Of a stretch of 64,000 bases of DNA, positions 34,229 through 45,311 are shown piece by piece (positions within the stretch are counted from its first letter, which is position 1; each line of letters begins with the position of its first letter). The notes beneath the pieces are model-generated. The model was given only the letters and a program-made list of their open reading frames with translations. It ran no database searches and was not told the DNA's origin. Source of the DNA: Vandiemenella viatica (taxonomy: Eukaryota > Arthropoda > Insecta > Orthoptera > Morabidae); the NCBI GenBank assembly GCA_031002005.1, contig CM061920.1, positions 107,195,447-107,259,446 of the forward strand, given 5' to 3'. Made by a program: the position numbers and the translations under genes.

Positions 34229-34489
34229 GTAAGTTGAATTGTAATTATCGTTGTTGAAGTGAGTGGTAGACACCGCAAACTTTGCAGCACGTCTATAAAT
34301 ATTTAGTCATAGCTCTCAATGGGATGACTTTGTTCTCAAATTTTTCTTGGTGTAGTGTAGAAAATCAGCAAACTTGCTATTTTGCACATAATAGACTAGC
34401 ATTATTTTTTAACGAGTGTTTAAAATGAGATTTAAAGGGGCGTGTTTTACTTCGCGATTCAGTGAATTTACTATTACGATTTCTTTCAA

Positions 34490-35728
34490 TACACAATACA
34501 ATACAATACATTCATTTTCCATTGATCCCAATATAAGAGACTGGCTCTGTGGGATGTGGAAAGTTGTCAAATTACAGATAAACAGTTGCATAACAAAATA
34601 ATAAGTACACCACTAGATGTACAGTCATAGTATAAGGTACATTAAACACTTCCATTACAAAATAATAGGCCTACATACACTACAAGATGTACAGTCATAA
34701 CATATATGGTACCGTAAATAATTATGTAACAAACTAAATACATACACCAGGAGATGTACAGTCATAGCATACATGGTAAATTAATTATGTGAACTATATT
34801 TACACAAGATACTGGCAGTTATTTTTTAGATACCTTAGAAATAAATTCCTCGACAGAGTAGAAGGAGTTGTCAATTAAAAATTCTTTCAATTTTTTCCTG
34901 AATTTATTCTTATCATCTATTAGACATTTAATATGTGTTGGGAGCATATTGAAGATATGTATCCCTGAATATCGGACCCCTTTTTGAACAAATGACAATG
35001 ACTTGTAAGTCTTGTGAAGATCATTTTTACTTCTAGTGCCATAATTGTGTATTTTACTATTTGTTTCAAACAAAGTATAATTTGTGACTACAAAGGACAT
35101 TAATGTGTATATATACTCAGAAGCTAATGTTAAAATCCCTAACTTCTTGAACAGCTCTCTAAATGAAGTTCTATTGCTAACCCCACACATAATTCTTATT
35201 ACACGCTTTTGGGCTCTGAACACTTTGTCTCTATGGGTAGAATTGCCCCAGAATATTATTCCATATGACAATAAGGAGTGAAAATAAGCAAAATAAACTA
35301 GCTGTCTCATACGGAGATCACCTAAAGCTGAAATTGTACGAATTGCAAATGTGGCTGCTCCCAATCGCTTTAGTAAGTCAGAAACATGTACTTTCCAATT
35401 TAAATTATGATCAATATACAAACCTAGAAATTTCACACTATCTACCTCTTGAATGGACTGGCCTGCACATTTTATGTCTATGTCAGGTGTTAATCTGTGT
35501 GATGTACTGAATTGCATATACTGAGTTTTATCAAAGTTTAAAGACAAGCCATTAGCTGTAAACCATTTATTAATCAGTTCAAATACATAATTTGAAATAT
35601 ATTCTGTAGATAAATCTGGAGTGTTTTTAATTCCTATGTTTGTGTCATCTGCAAATTGGACAAATTTTGAGTTTTTAGATGAAACACAGGGTAGATCATT
35701 TATATATATTAAAAACAATAGTGGCCCC
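34490..35728 (-). pseudogene. 5'-truncated LINE with intact RT C-terminus
   Basis: A 303-residue open frame on the minus strand (35730-34819) starts at GPLLFLIYINDLP and contains FADDTNIGI (the catalytic FADD box), GLSLNFDKTQ, VKFLGLYID, AQKRVIRIMCG and a closing NMLPTHIKCL region. It ends with TAA near 34819. The frame begins mid-domain without ATG; upstream sequence (PIISNV) does not continue the expected motif, so the copy is 5'-truncated near 35728. The 3' UTR (34600-34800) holds three direct repeats of about 70 bp and ends near an (aatac)n run. No stop in 303 codons suggests a recent insertion. Confidence 0.85.
34612..34780 (-). repeat. 70-bp tandem repeats in LINE 3' UTR
   Basis: The block agatgtacagtcata recurs at 34615, 34685 and 34752 (periods 70 and 67 bp), each followed by a variable (t/c)ata-ggta segment. 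Confidence 0.75.
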
Positions 35729-35739
35729 ACGTTGCTGAT

Positions 35740-36395
35740 TATAGGCCTACTGACAATGGATGATGAAATTAACTGTTATGTGAGAAGCTGTGAGTTTTAT
35801 TAATTTTTTAAATAGCTATTTCAGGCCATTGACTTAGGTTATTTTTAAAGCTTCATATAAGACTTGTTTCTGTTTGTAAATACGTCTATACCGGATACCT
35901 ATTTTTACCGATTTTGAAATCTTTCTCATCTATTTATGTCGAAACAGGTTCATGCAGAAATAAAAATGGGCTTCATAAATAAAGAAGTTATTGGCCTTTG
36001 AACAAAATCAATTTGGGGAATGTGTTTCTAATTTAGTCTCTTTTTTTTTGTACAACATTCACCCCCCCCCCCCCCCGTATCTAAATCTAACTTAGAGATA
36101 ATTTTTTTACAATTGTCCTAATAAGTAGGGCTGTGAAATTAGACAACACATCTTGATCAAGAGAATGTTCATTAAGGTGACTGAATAAACATTTTATTTC
36201 TGGTACCAGCCTACAAAATGTCTGGGTTGCTCATCCCTAGAGTGGGTCCTCTTACTTTTTTTCTGGCCTAGGACACATTTCAGACTAACCACAAGTGGTA
36301 GTAATAAAACTGAAATATCCATTCTGCATGTCAACCATGTAATCATTGTGGCTTTGACAGAATTAATTTTTGGTCCAGCCTGCATCCAAACCTAA
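35740..36395. other. intron 2, nothing recognised
   Basis: AT-rich with a 16-base C run at 36061. No feature recognised. Confidence 0.4.
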
Positions 36396-36399
36396 ACCC

Positions 36400-36805
36400 C
36401 TCAATTTGGATGTTGTATATCCCCCAAACTAAGCAAGATATCGAAAACATTTATTCCTCATTATCGAGTTTTTTCGTCGTGTTACATAAGAATCCATCAT
36501 TAAATTTGACTTTTGCGAAATTTTTCTTCTGCATTTCAACTCAAGACACCTCACTTTTGAGACAGTATATCTCGAGAACTAGGTGAAATATCGAAAAATT
36601 TTACTGTTTATTTTTTATTTGTCTCGTCTTTTTAAATAAAAATTCATCATAAAATTTGACTTTGAATAATTTTTTCTTCTGAATTTCAACCAAAACCATT
36701 TCACATTTGAGACAGAATATCTCGAAAACTAAGCAGGATATCAAAAAAATTTATTCTTCATTTTTTATTTGTCTCATCGAGTTACATAATAATCCATCAC
36801 CAGAT
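36400..36805. repeat. 150-bp tandem repeat, about 2.6 copies
   Basis: The marker (c/t)-c-aa-act aag/gg falls at 36421, 36571 and 36721, exactly 150 bp apart. Each unit has atatcgaaa-a-ttta, then catca-aaatttgactttt, tttttcttctg-atttcaac and (a/t)ttt(t)gagacag-atatc. Units are clearly diverged. Confidence 0.8.
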
Positions 36806-36829
36806 TGCGGCGTCACGTTTATCCTAGAG

Positions 36830-37012
36830 TCCCCTTGAGGTGTTTGTACATATTCCCCGTGTTTGTTGGGAAGCGGTCAAGCCCCCACCACTCCAGCCAT
36901 GACCCCCCACTCCTCCGCCGGCCTGCTTCACTCCCATGCGTGGTAAAGGTCTCTTGCGTCGTCTCCATATTATTCCTTCCTCCATGAAATACACTGTAGT
37001 GATTTCAAGCGT
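36830..37012 (-). repeat. repeat shared with 33955-34105
   Basis: Its minus strand has atggaggaaggaataatatggaga and cgcttcccaacaa, matching atggaggaaggaattaaatggagg and cgcttcccaacaa just upstream of the THAP-like exon at 33980-34092. Spacing differs because of internal changes. Family unknown. Confidence 0.55.
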
Positions 37013-37233
37013 TTTAGGTTCCTTGGACAAAAACTGGCATATTTATTGCGATGGATCGTATTACTGTGGAGATTTCCCTACTAACCTAACTTTATACTAC
37101 ACGAATTTTCAGTGTAAATTCTTTGTAAGTTTGAGATCAATTGTTCCCTGTTACGGTCTATAATTCTAGTCTTTGACAATCTTACTTCCAAATTAAAACT
37201 TTCCTACTTCCGTATGCCTAAAATCATTTTTTT

Positions 37234-37372
37234 AAATCGCTTTACGCCTCGTCGGCGTAGAGGTCATTTTTAGGAAGGAAATGACTGAGGGCAAGGAAAG
37301 GGAAGGAAATTGGCCATGGTCTTCTCTCGAATGCGAGGCCAGAACGTTACCGTTCACCCACCACGTTAGGTA
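37234..37372 (-). repeat. SINE-2 copy with internal deletion
   Basis: The tail (tttacgcctcgtcggcgtagaggtc) and head (tcgaatgcgaggccagaacg-taccgttcacccaccacg) are joined through ggccatggtcttc, so most of the body and box B are missing. Confidence 0.72.
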
Positions 37373-37483
37373 TGGTCATGGTAAATTCTTCGGAAAATAT
37401 TTTTGTTTCCCGATAATACAACAAACGTTGATGAATTATTTTGACAAAACTGGTGTACTACTTGATTGTTTTATTTAAGTTAA

Positions 37484-37682
37484 TTTAATGGAGATGCCGG
37501 CCTCGGTAGCGTAGGGGCTAGAGTGCTAGCTCCCCGTGCCGAAGGCCGCCGGTTCGAATCCGGCCGCGGGCATGGATGTTTAAGTGTTGTGTGTCTGTGT
37601 GAATGTCCTGTCCGTCCTGTGGCGTCCATGCATTGGAAAAATACACATTGAGCTGGCTGTATGGCCTACGTTGCCAAATGCC

Positions 37683-37733
<51 letters not shown>

Positions 37734-37743
37734 AATGGAGATG
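37484..37743 (+). repeat. young tRNA-derived SINE-1 with target duplication
   Basis: The body (37497-37730) begins ccggcctcggtagcgtagggg (box A-like) and has a perfect box B ggttcgaatcc near 37551-37561, then a unique region ending ctacgttgccaaatgccatt and 45 uninterrupted A's (37686-37730). The 13-bp duplication tttaatggagatg flanks it (37484-37496, 37731-37743) without mismatch. Long pure A tail and perfect duplication indicate very recent LINE-driven insertion. Confidence 0.95.
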
Positions 37744-37744
37744 G

Positions 37745-38335
37745 ATCATATGTTCAGCGGCAGCCTCCCTTCTCGCCTGCTTTCGCATTTCACGAATTTT
37801 TATCTTATCAATTTTTTTTAGTGAATTTTCCATACCTACTTCCTTTCGGATTAAATGACTTTCATTATTTGATCAAAGTTATTTAATCACTTTATGTCAG
37901 CCGGCCTAAATAAGTGCTGCTCTTGTTTTGACAAATAGCAATGCGTGCGCAGGAGCTTCTGAACTTAAGGAGTTTTCCCCCTAAATTGAGTAGGTTTACG
38001 CAAGGGACTGGATATTTTTAGGGGCTTTACATATTTAGGCGAAGTTTTAGTGACTTTTTTATTTCTTGTATTTGTTTGTCGAACATTTAAATAGTGAAAT
38101 TAAGCACAATACCTCGTTGGTAAAAATTCAGTCTTATCTATGGCTTAGTATTTTTTTCTGTTCACGGAATAAATATCAATGTTTAAGATCCAAAAAAAAG
38201 GCCACCATGGATTCAGTGGTTAGTGTTTACCATAAACATAGAAATTTCTTGGTTTCCTATGGAAAGATGTTGGTTGTCGTTGCAACAAGCAACATGCAGA
38301 AATATTGTCGTTGTTGTTAACTTATTTCTGATCGA
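37745..38335. other. intron 2, nothing recognised
   Basis: Short chance frames only. Confidence 0.4.
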
Positions 38336-38909
38336 GTTAAGGTCGGGCCACACTAGACCGAACCGTCACGGTACCGACACTCGGCGGAGTGTCTGCTCAC
38401 CCCCCTCGCGACAAGAGTGGTCGGAAGCTCGGCCGTGTGGGGACCGCAACTAGGGCTACAACCCGTACTTTATTACAGAGTACTGTACTTTACTTTGCGT
38501 AGGCGTACTTTATAATCCACACAAGTAATAAAGTACGTTAAAATACTTTTTTCTGACTACTGTTATCTCCTCACTGTTTGATCTCTTATGCACAAAAATA
38601 ATATCCCAACGCAGATTTAGCAAATGATCATCACACTGCACTGGACTGAAAGATTCTCGTGTATTTCTACATAGTCACAATGAAATGTCAAGTGTCACTC
38701 ATTTCACATTTAACTTTTTTGTTTTGGTTTAGGTTCCTTTCAAATCTCTCAATTCTTTTTAACAATAAGAATAAGATTATTACATATTTTAATTTAAATA
38801 CAGACCGCTAAGATTCTGTAAAATAATAATTTCAAGTGATCTAAAAATTCCGGTCACGGAGTTTTTATCAGCCGCACAGTACACCTCTATCGTTATCATC
38901 TAATTTGAA

Positions 38910-39095
38910 AAGGAGACCTACAATTAATGTGAAATTCGAACCACGGAACGTCCTAGCATCTTAGCATTAACAAATCAAAGCTTTGCCAGAGGTGAATGTC
39001 AATTTTAAGGCCCGTAAAAATTACAGCTGAGTCAGGGATTTGAACCAGGGACTTTCAGTACCCCAATCGTACGCCTTAACCATCTGAGTCAAGAG
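38910..39095 (-). repeat. SINE-3 copy
   Basis: Contains box B complement (gggatttgaacc, near 39029-39040) and box A complement (ccttaaccatctgagtcaag) with the family body (cctacaattaatgtg, ccagaggtgaatgtc). Confidence 0.75.
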
Positions 39096-39227
39096 AAAAA
39101 TCTGGATGTAATTAAAAATAAATATTCAAACATAATAAAATAAATGTACTTTTTCAATATAATTTATTCTTGCTGTCCCAAAATAAATATGTACTTTTCT
39201 AAGATTGAATACATATTTTTCAGTACT

Positions 39228-39345
39228 TGGGTAAGGAAGGTCGCCGGTTCAAAATCCAGATCTCGGATGCCATTTTCAAAGGCCTTAAAATCGAACTTCA
39301 CCTCTGGCAAAGTTTTGATTTGTTAATGCGAACATGCAAGGACTC
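39228..39345 (+). repeat. SINE-3 fragment, inverted relative to 38910 copy
   Basis: Reads cgccggttcaaaatcc (box B-like), then cacctctggcaaagttttgatttgttaatgcg, the family body in plus orientation. Confidence 0.65.
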
Positions 39346-39803
39346 TACCTACATTTTACGAACATATGATGAACCTAAAGTAAGGCTGAAAAAAGCAATC
39401 AGTAACGCCAAAACAACATTTAGTCGTTAAGGATCAAAAATTTCCGAACTCTTTCTATACACTTCTCTATATCGACCAGCCCGACACCAGACCGACCGCA
39501 CCGTCAAAAAATAAACCAAACTAATGACGGCCGACATGCGGTATCATTTGAACTCACTTCAATCGAGTGAGCGTCAACAGTAAGAAAACTGTCGGTGCTG
39601 TGACGGTGTGGGCTCGGTGCGGTCTAGTGTGGCCCAGAATGCGACTTCTGCTTCGCTTCCTCAGCGAAGGTGAGGGTAAGCGATGTAGCTCGCTTTTTCT
39701 GCTTTGGGGATCCTTGGCCTTCCCATTCCCAGACTTAGTGACTTAACCACCACACGGCCCACTCCCCTGTGGAGGGGAACCCCCTGGTGAGACTAGTAGG
39801 GTT

Positions 39804-41381
39804 GTGTCTGACCCTGGTAACCCAACGGTGACAACAAAGGACCAGCCCAACAGTCCCATGTCATCATCAGTGGCAACTACGGCTACCTCTACCAAAGCTA
39901 CGGCCTTGGTGGAACCTGCAGACCTGGGCCACGACTCAACGCCTGCTACAGAACGCGTAGCGGAATCACAGCAATGGAATACGAGCAAGAGGCCTCTGTA
40001 TCACCCAAGCGTGCTACAGTAAATCATGCAAATGATAAAGATGACACACAGTCCAAGCGGACTGCAAAAATCTCTGTGAGGACGAAAACAAGAATGCCGC
40101 CTCCTCCGCCGAAATCCGACTGGAGAAGAGCAACCAAAGAAGCAAAACAATAAGCAAATAATTGGTGCAAGCCACGTCAACCTGCTCCTGCCGCTCAGTT
40201 GAGTTCTAATGCAGCCAGTGCTCCCAGCAGGAGCAACTCCTTCTCGCTTCTCCCCATAGAGAGCGAGCAAGTTATAGACACAGTGGAAGCTGATCAGACA
40301 ATGCCTGACAGGGAGTCGAAGCCGGAACCGCTGATGGTGTCTTTAAAAGAGGATTACAGAAACCTCGAAATGATATTGAAGAATCTTTGTAAGCACGAGT
40401 ACCGCGTCAAACCTGCGGGACGCGAGTTATACAAGCTCTTCCTCAGAACTAAGGTACACATCAAGCCATCTCAGGCTGTGTGTCACAAAACAGCATCCCC
40501 TTCTACACCTTCCCAACCGAAGCTGACAAAAATCTTAAAGTCGTGTTGTGAGGATTCCAATTCAATTTCCCGCCAGAGTACTTCAAGGAAGAACTGGAAG
40601 ATCGCGTCCTAGTGGCGAGGAGAGTCGTCCACCTGCGTTCGCCAAAAACGAGACAGAAAGTACGTTTGTTCCTGGTAGCCCTCTCGGATATCACCGAGAA
40701 TAGAGAAATATACAAAATTACGTCTCTGTGCTCAGTGATGAACACCACCAAAAAATTACGTACCACTCGCGGCCCCCTCAGTGTTACAATTGTCAGGGGA
40801 TAGCCTGATAGGACATGTATCCCGGCACTGTGTTATGCTGCCCAAATGCGTCAAGTGTGCGGGCGAGCACCCAATGCCTCAATGTGCTCTCAAAAAGGGA
40901 GAAACACGGCGAAATGTGTAAACTGCGGCGTAAATGCACCGTTTTCAGTAGGTTTAGTGACAAACAAAAGGCAAACAACGCCTCCTACATTGCCATTCTT
41001 AAGAAGAGGCAACAACAGATAAAGAAGGAGGAGGAAGAGACTGCAGCCTCCAACAAGGACCTGCCTAACCACGAGCTGAGACCAGGTAAATCCTACACAG
41101 AAGCGTCAGCCGGTGATCAAGACAAAGGGTTGGACCACCAGGAGAACTCCCCCCCCCCCTCCCCCAAGCAAAACCACGGAGGAGGACGAAGAAATCTGAA
41201 TAGCCGAAGAACCGCCCACCCGACGAAACCACCCGGAAGAATGACGGATGACGGCTCCTTCCTCCTGAAGATGGTGCAGTCACTATTCCAGACGGTGATT
41301 GCATTAATTCAAGACCTGCCGCGTCAGATGGAGCAGGCCGTTAGGACGGCAATAACTGTCGTGCAACAAAGAAATCAATAA
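39804..41381 (+). pseudogene. Jockey-like LINE ORF1 (Gag-like) pseudogene
   Basis: Starts MSDPGNPTVTTKDQP. After a shift comes a basic PPPPPKSDWRRATKEAK region, then YRNLEMILKNLCKHEYRVKP and RELYKLFLRTK of the PRE_C2HC domain. A RRVVHLRSPKTRQKVRLFLV segment (40612-40803) follows, then zinc-knuckle remnants (LPKCVKCAGEHPMPQC in a broken frame near 40840-40890) and a coiled basic tail ending VQQRNQ at 41381. PRE_C2HC plus CCHC knuckles define Jockey-clade ORF1 proteins. At least four frameshifts. Confidence 0.8.
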
Positions 41382-41385
41382 CGTC

Positions 41386-43415
41386 ATGGCTAATGTCATT
41401 GAAGACTTAACCATTTGCATATGGAACGCCAATGGTCTCTGGCGCCAGATGAGCGAATTTACAGAATTCCTGAGGGACGAAGGCATTGATGTGTGCCTCG
41501 TGAATGAGACCCATCTAAAGCAGGGGATCAAAGCTGTCGCCCCCAACTATTCCTGCTATAGGTGTGACCGGCCAACCGCGGGAGGTGGTACCGCGGTCAT
41601 CATCAGGAACCAAATAGTATTACCCCGCATGGAGACCATAGAAGCAAACCGGTGTCGACGTCGAGACGTCTCATGCGGAGACTCGTGTTTGTTGCTGTGT
41701 ACCGACCACCAGGACGCCTACATGAAAGGGACATGTCCGCACTCCTCAGTCTGCGTGGCAACCTGTTTCTTGCTGGTGACCTGAACGCCAAGGATGTCGC
41801 CTGGAATTCTCGTCTCACCAACAATCACGGAAGGAAACTCCTAAGCGTGGACGAGAACCACGACGTGGTAGTCCGTGGACATACCGAACCTACCATCTAC
41901 AGACGTGGCCTCCCTGATGTTCTTGACATTGTCATAACCAAGGGCCTAAGACACAACATAGCCTTGACCACCAAAACGGCCTCGTCATCCGATCATGTAT
42001 GGTGTTTTTTTACATGGTGGCGGACGTATCATAATGCAGGAACAGACTAGCCAGAAACCTACGTGAGATTAACTGGTAGGCTTTAAGAACCTCCTCATAC
42101 AGCGGATCGAATCTGCTGCGCCACCCCCAGCTACTGGCCCCTCTGCCGCCGTCGCTGAGCTGGCTGACTGGATAAATGAGGCAGCAGATGCTGTTACCCG
42201 GCCGCGCCGTAACCAGTCTCCACGATCTCGACAATTGCCTCCCCACATCCGAGAGGCAATAGCAATCAAAAACCAACTAACTAGGGAGTGGTATCTCACT
42301 AAGGATCCAACTACAGAGAGAGTGGTAAATGGCATGCAATGAGAGATCAAAGCGGAGGTATAACAGCACAGAATATATGACTTGGATACTGAGGACGGAT
42401 CAGCATGGGGAGCCACGAAGACCCGACTCAGGCAGAGGCTAAAGATCCCACCTCTGGTTGTTGGAAACAACTATGCTGCGTCCCAGAAGAAAAGGCTGAA
42501 GCTCTTGCTGAGATCTTCGGAGCAAACTTCAAACCGATCGACATCCCAAGAGACGATGAGCACATAGACTTCGTGGAACGACGCCTGCGGCGCTTCCTAG
42601 AAGCTATTACTCCGGTGGAAGACCTCATCGAGGAAATCACGGCTTAGGAGGTGGCAACGACACTCGTGGACCTGAAAATCAAGAAAGCCGCCGGACACGA
42701 CGGGATCGGTGGAGGGATTCTTTTATAAATGCCTCCTGCGGCAATCCTATACATCACGGGGTCTTTCAATGAAATTCTCCGAATAGGCGAATACCCGAAA
42801 ACGTGGAAGCATGGCCACATTATACCCATTCCCAAAGCGGGTAAGGACAGGAGGTCACCCGAGTCTTACCGACCGATCAGCCTGCTGCCTAGACTTTCCA
42901 AAGTGTTTGAGAGGATTTACCTTAAGAGATTGCGTAGAATTATAGACAGCGAGAAGCTGCTGCCGGAAGAACAGTTCAGCTTGTGACAGGGGCATTCCAC
43001 CCCTCAGCAGCTGCTTCGTCTCGCCGAAGAAGCCTTCGCCGTCTTCGAACGTCTCGAGTACTTCGGTGCGGTCCTGATGGATGTCAATCGAGCCTTCTTA
43101 TATAAGGCATCTTATATAAAATGCTCACGCAGGGAGTACCCCCTTCCCACGTTAAACTACTCAGGAGCTACCTGGAGGGACGGACCTTTCGAGTAGCCAT
43201 GGACTGGGCCACCTCCTCGATCAAGTAGATCGCTACAGACGTTCCACAAGGCTCGGTCTTAGTCCCGCTGCTCTATAGCCTCTACACTTCTGATACACCT
43301 AGTACAGCACGTGTTAAGAAAGCCCTGTATGCCGATGACACGGCCTTGTATGCCTAGAGCCTGAACATCTATAACCTGCGACGACGACTACAACAAGCGT
43401 GCGACAATACTCATA
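41386..43415 (+). pseudogene. Jockey-like LINE ORF2 pseudogene (endonuclease and partial RT)
   Basis: The AP endonuclease shows ICIWNANGLWRQ (41405), CLVNETHLKQG, FVAVYRPPGR, FLAGDLNAKDVAWNS and SSDH (near 41990). The RT shows KIKKAAGHDGI (near 42690), PESYRPISLLPRLSKVFERI (42858), LLPEEQFSL, then stops and shifts through VLMDVNRAF and YADDTAL (43330). Order and motifs are those of Jockey-type ORF2. ORF2 starts a few bases after the ORF1 stop. Confidence 0.82.
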
Positions 43416-43419
43416 CTAT

Positions 43420-44660
43420 TATTCATTAATATAGTAATCCAACTATTTAATCTAATGACCTACTATGTAGTTAATTAAGATCGTCAGTTAGTTTTTTATG
43501 TAAACATTAATGGTCTCGGATTCTCAAAAAAAAGTTCAATAACATTATTTGTCAATATCTCACGGTGTTCTTTCACTAAATTTCGATGCACACTAATCAG
43601 GCATAATCCAGTCAATCTTTCTCTCCCAAAGTATTCCTGAGTCAGTTCTTCGCTCGTCGAAGCGCACTGAAGACAACTTAATTTTTCTTCTAGGAGGAGG
43701 GGGCAGCAGCCACCCTCTGCCCCTCGCTGGATACGCCCATGCGTGGTGAAACCATGCGCCGCGCGGCATCATCTATTTTGCCGCATTTAATTACATTGGA
43801 CCATGCGTCGACTCGACCGCCGCGCGGCACAAAGCGCCTCGTCTGTTTTAGACCTGAATGGTGCTATTGTGTACCCACAAACAATTTGCTGATTACGTCT
43901 AAGAATATTGGTGAAGTGAAATTAAATAAACACAGTCAAACGTACACAAAGAGTTTGGAAAGAGATCCAGATTTAAAAATAATTTTGTTATGTAGATAAA
44001 ATTTCTTTTTATTGTGAATCAGGTGAAGTTATATAATATTATATGCAATATTTGCTATCCATTACAGCCTTACCACAGCGTTATCGACGCCACTGAATCA
44101 CAACTGTAACTTTTCTTTGATAAAATTTGTACCTAACCAACAAACAAAATTTTAGGTGGATTTTAGGTTGTTTCTTTTTACTTAAGCTTTAGGGGCATAA
44201 ATATTTTTTGTATTTGGCAACCCTGGCCCACTGACTCATATAAGACAACCAACTATACATTGTTGCATGCTTTTGGTCAGTCACAAATTATTTCCTGTGG
44301 TGACGAATAATGGAAATCTATAGTGAATGTAAAATTCGAAGCTTGGTAAGTTTTTGGCGTTCAAGAATTTTACATAATATCTATTACTTATGTGGTACAT
44401 CGAGTGAATGGAGGAATATTACTTTGAACGCGCTGTATTATTTTGTTTAGCAGCTTTATTACGCCCGATATATTCCCTATAATCAAAAACTGTTTCCATT
44501 TTAATAGCTTGAAGGAAATAATATTTGTAGTCAAATATTACTAATGGAAGTTGTGAATAATTTACGTAGTAATAATAAAAAATTCGTGTGATCGTAATTA
44601 CCTGGTGACAGGGGTTTCCTTGGCTGCTCATTCCGCCCTTGTCGTAGCCGCGTTAACCTA
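43420..44660. other. intron 2, mostly nothing recognised
   Basis: AT-rich. The segment 43692-43742 ends ctggatacgcccatg, which looks like one end of a hAT element (reverse complement catgggcgtatccag), but no matching left end was seen. Confidence 0.35.
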
Positions 44661-44679
44661 ACCCGGCAAACCTACCGAG

Positions 44680-44845
44680 TACAGGGGACCTACAGTTTAA
44701 CGTGGAATCCGAACCACGGAAGCGTTCTAACGTACTTCACATTACACAGCAAGCTGTGCCAGAGGTGAAGGCCGGGGTTAAGGGCCTCGCCGAGCAAGGG
44801 ATTCGAACCGGGCACCTTAGCCACTGAGCCACCAGAGCGCTCCAT
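44680..44845 (-). repeat. SINE-3, best copy
   Basis: On the minus strand: box A tggctcagtggctaagg (complement near 44817-44833), box B ggttcgaatcc (44809-44799), then body with ccttcacctctggcacagc, ttgctgtgtaatgtg, tggttcggattccac and actgtaggtccc. tRNA-like head with unrelated body is diagnostic of a SINE. Confidence 0.82.
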
Positions 44846-45311
44846 TTACATAGTGATTAGCCGTATGTATACGGTAGTGCGTGCTGCACGCGCGAGGTAG
44901 CCAGTCAGTCGCCATAAACCTTGTCGCGAACCCTTTACGATCAAGTGACGAACCCCTTAGTGTTCGAGGACCCCAGAAACCCTGCACTATACCAATGTGC
45001 CCACAATATTCGCCCAAAGGTTGCAGTACACGTTACGGAATACTGGAGTGGAACGAGGAGCGAAAGATCAGTATAAAACATTCGGACAGAGCTCGCTTTT
45101 CTGAAATTTCTCTCTGAAAAGAGATATCTTTCTATTGGATGTACTGGCGGAAAGCGTCCTCTCCACCAATGATGGTATGAATTCTCTTAGTGTTTGAGAG
45201 GTTGAGATAGGCTGTTTAGACGAGTGTATACCGCGTGCAGTTGTGGTACATTTAGCCATAGTTAGAATCACTACTATTGCACCATTCGACATGAGATGCT
45301 CCGATTGTTAC

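Larger units (their letters stand above)
38341..39640. mobile_element. inverted-repeat DNA element with SINE copies inside
   Basis: The left end ggtcgggccacactagaccg and the right end, reverse-complemented, ctgggccacactagaccgc share gggccacactagaccg, followed by further similar text (cgtcacggtaccgacac vs cgtcacagcaccgacag). The length is about 1.3 kb, with no transposase. Two SINE-3 copies in opposite orientation (38910-39095 minus, 39228-39345 plus) occupy its middle. I cannot fix the target duplication, so the superfamily is open. Confidence 0.68.
39650..43415 (+). mobile_element. decayed Jockey-like LINE missing its 3' end
   Basis: A GC-rich leader (39650-39800) is followed by ORF1 and ORF2 remnants in normal order. 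The RT stops right after its YADDTALYA motif near 43350 and recognisable sequence ends around 43415, so the thumb region, 3' UTR and A tail are missing. Loss of the 3' end is the opposite of ordinary LINE 5' truncation and implies later deletion or rearrangement. Confidence 0.8.

Noticed and set aside
37551..37561. Box B match as a tRNA gene
   Set aside because: No cloverleaf could be completed; the sequence continues into a SINE body with A tail and target duplication. The same applies at 44799, 52459 and 31365.
37584..37886. Frames with poly-lysine runs
   Set aside because: Translation of the SINE-1 A tail.
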